A stretch of DNA of 64,000 nt from positions 329,872-393,871 of the forward strand of contig NZ_JABAOB010000008.1 in assembly GCF_012726295.1 (NCBI RefSeq), in the 5' to 3' direction. Position numbers and translations under genes: made by a program. Positions 62,568 through 64,000 of this stretch are shown piece by piece; within the stretch, counting starts at the first letter, position 1; every line of letters starts with the position of its first letter. The DNA is from Chitinophaga sp. Ak27 (GTDB lineage Bacteria; Bacteroidota; Bacteroidia; Chitinophagales; Chitinophagaceae). The notes beneath the pieces are model-generated. The model saw nothing but the letters and a program-made list of their open reading frames with translations. It did not search any database and was not told the origin of the DNA.

Positions 62568-64000
62568 CTACTGGTCATAGAATTGCCGGCTCCTATTAAG
62601 CCGCAGGTCTTTCAGGATGCCTGCCTTGGCAGCAATGGTAAAGCTGAACTGCCGGAAGGTGCCAAATGGAATAAGGTTGATAGATAAGTTAAAATCGTGC
62701 AGGTCGCGCGAGATATACATATTTGTATAGGCGATCTGCATATTGGTAAAGTCAAAACCACTGTTCAAACCTATCTTCCATTTTGGCGTAAGACTAAAAT
62801 CCCCGTTGAAACTAATATATTGGGTAATTCTCTTTACTACACCTCCGGAATCCGGAATAATAGTATTCGTATAGGCAAGGCTATAGGAGAGGTCTATACG
62901 CCACGGAATATCAAAATCCACGTACTCGCCGGGATTAGCACGCACCATGGCCAGTTGCCGCTGTTGCGCGGCAAACGCTGCATCCTTGCTTTGCGCATTT
63001 TGAATAGAGTCCATCGTTTGTGTTTTGGCGTTTCCTTTTTTGTCCTTCGATTGGAAAGAGGTACTGAGGGAGATGCTGGCGTTGGTTAAACGACCCAGGC
63101 TGATCTTACCCTGCTGCCAGATGAGTTTATCGATCCGGCGGCCGCGGGCATCGGTCTGGTAAGGATCCAGGTTACCGCTGGCGGAAATATTCAGTTTATC
63201 AAACAGGTTAGTTCGGGCATAAATAGCGAACGTCGACAGCTTAAAGGAATCGGCCACCAGGTTGTAGTTGCCGTTGATACCGAAACCATCCAGTAATTTA
63301 ATCTTCTTCTCATGGTTGCCGGTGGTGTCTTTCCGGGAAAATACCTTCATCTCCAGGTTGTTGTCTAACCCGAAGTTGATACCGCCAAAGGTTCCGGGAG
63401 ATGGCACGCCAATGATCGCTCCATCGAAGTCAGACATCATGGTTTTATCTCCCTCCTTATTATACTGTACAAGGCGGTAATAGCTGCTGGATAAATCCGG
63501 GCGGTAGCTGGCACTCAGCGTAGGACGCATCACATGGCGGATAGCCTTCACCTTGGAATGCTTGGCAAACGTGTACATACCATACAGGGCGGTCGACAAC
63601 GACATGCTGGCGCTTACATCGCGCGCGGTGAAAAAGCCAGCCTGGTAAGTGGTATCCAGGGCGCCCTTGTCGCCCGTTCCCAGGTTCGGCTTGTTGGGAT
63701 TCCAGTTACGGATAAATTTCTTGGTGTACCAGTATTCCGAATAGTTAATTCCCGGCGATAGGGTGAATGTTTTAAATACGGGGATGGAAAAAGAGATAGG
63801 CACGCTATGCTGCATACCTGTTTGCATAGCATCCAGCATGGCCTGTTTACCAAATAGTGAATCCTTGAAGTTAGCCTGGTTGCGCAATACGCCATTATAC
63901 GAAATCCCTATCTTCTCATACCACTTAGGCTTACCTACCATTTCTTTTGGCTGAAAAGGATAGATGGTATTTACGGTGAAAGTCGCGTCCGGGAAGGAAA
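62568..64000 (-). CDS. LptD-like outer membrane beta-barrel protein, C-terminal part (5' end beyond window)
   Basis: On the minus strand the frame is open from the right edge to the stop at 62568, about 477 residues. The internal Met at 63941 is not the start, since TVNTIYPFQPKE precedes it in frame. The visible part is a run of amphipathic beta-strands (e.g. FTLSPGINYSEYWYTKKFIR and RHVMRPTLSASYRPDL). It ends with ILKDLRLNRSRQFYD, the usual C-terminus of Bacteroidota LptD-like lipopolysaccharide assembly proteins. It should insert LPS at the outer membrane with an LptE-like partner. The gene is convergent with mocR with a 6-bp gap. Confidence 0.75.
   Translation of the reverse strand, partial: SFPDATFTVNTIYPFQPKEMVGKPKWYEKIGISYNGVLRNQANFKDSLFGKQAMLDAMQTGMQHSVPISFSIPVFKTFTLSPGINYSEYWYTKKFIRNWNPNKPNLGTGDKGALDTTYQAGFFTARDVSASMSLSTALYGMYTFAKHSKVKAIRHVMRPTLSASYRPDLSSSYYRLVQYNKEGDKTMMSDFDGAIIGVPSPGTFGGINFGLDNNLEMKVFSRKDTTGNHEKKIKLLDGFGINGNYNLVADSFKLSTFAIYARTNLFDKLNISASGNLDPYQTDARGRRIDKLIWQQGKISLGRLTNASISLSTSFQSKDKKGNAKTQTMDSIQNAQSKDAAFAAQQRQLAMVRANPGEYVDFDIPWRIDLSYSLAYTNTIIPDSGGVVKRITQYISFNGDFSLTPKWKIGLNSGFDFTNMQIAYTNMYISRDLHDFNLSINLIPFGTFRQFSFTIAAKAGILKDLRLNRSRQFYDQ

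Overview
The window looks like a chromosomal segment of a Chitinophaga-like member of the Bacteroidota. Evidence: SusC/SusD-type glycan uptake genes, a two-component regulator with a beta-propeller and Y_Y_Y sensor, Bacteroidota promoter boxes (TTG, about 19 bp, TAnnTTTG) instead of clear Shine-Dalgarno sites, lipoproteins with charged residues after the lipobox Cys, and many AraC, LysR, MocR and LytTR regulators. Base composition is close to balanced by eye. I saw no tRNA, rRNA, CRISPR array, phage or insertion sequence. No gene-free stretch exceeds about 250 bp.

Layout. 1-6.1 kb: edge-truncated carboxyl methyltransferase, an AcnA-type aconitase and a CPA2 cation/proton antiporter. 6.2-21.2 kb: a polysaccharide utilisation locus (PUL). 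Its regulator is a histidine kinase and an AraC-type response regulator encoded as two overlapping genes. Divergent from it runs GH43 - GH2 - GH127 - SusC - SusD - DUF3823 lipoprotein. 21.3-25.7 kb: LysR with a divergent cupin/tautomerase pair, a RibD/DHFR-like reductase, a possible small RNA, AraC and a YihY/BrkB membrane protein. 25.8-31.7 kb: GH95, rpiA and GH78, which extend the L-sugar (pectin-like) theme. 31.8-34.8 kb: TetR with two copies of one operator, a DUF1348 protein, AraC and an SDR. 34.9-43.9 kb: topB, an S41 peptidase, a giant AsmA-like envelope protein and a VIT1/CCC1 transporter. 44-51.9 kb: PfkB kinase, DUF1579 protein, a GAF protein coupled to an FAD oxidoreductase, and a sugar isomerase/epimerase-like protein with a Gfo/Idh oxidoreductase. 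51.8-55.4 kb: ABC-2 permease divergent from a LytS/LytTR system followed by an ABC ATPase. 55.4-64 kb: sulfatase, aldo/keto reductase, AraC, SRPBCC, YceI, GNAT, AhpD-like protein, MocR regulator, and the C-terminal part of an LptD-like barrel protein cut by the right edge.

The PUL genes plausibly act together. The sensor pair detects a glycan fragment. SusC/SusD and the DUF3823 lipoprotein bind and import oligosaccharides. GH43, GH2, GH127, GH95 and GH78 remove L-arabinose, L-fucose/L-galactose and L-rhamnose type units, and RpiA feeds pentose-phosphate metabolism. The exact substrate is inference.

The most unusual signal is a family of four dispersed palindromic elements (near 3.8, 21.3, 28.3 and 34.8 kb). 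They have purine-rich AAAGC-type arms and, in two copies, a related asymmetric core in opposite orientation. Their arms supply the final codons and stop of several flanking genes, which therefore share a C-terminal ...QKA tail.
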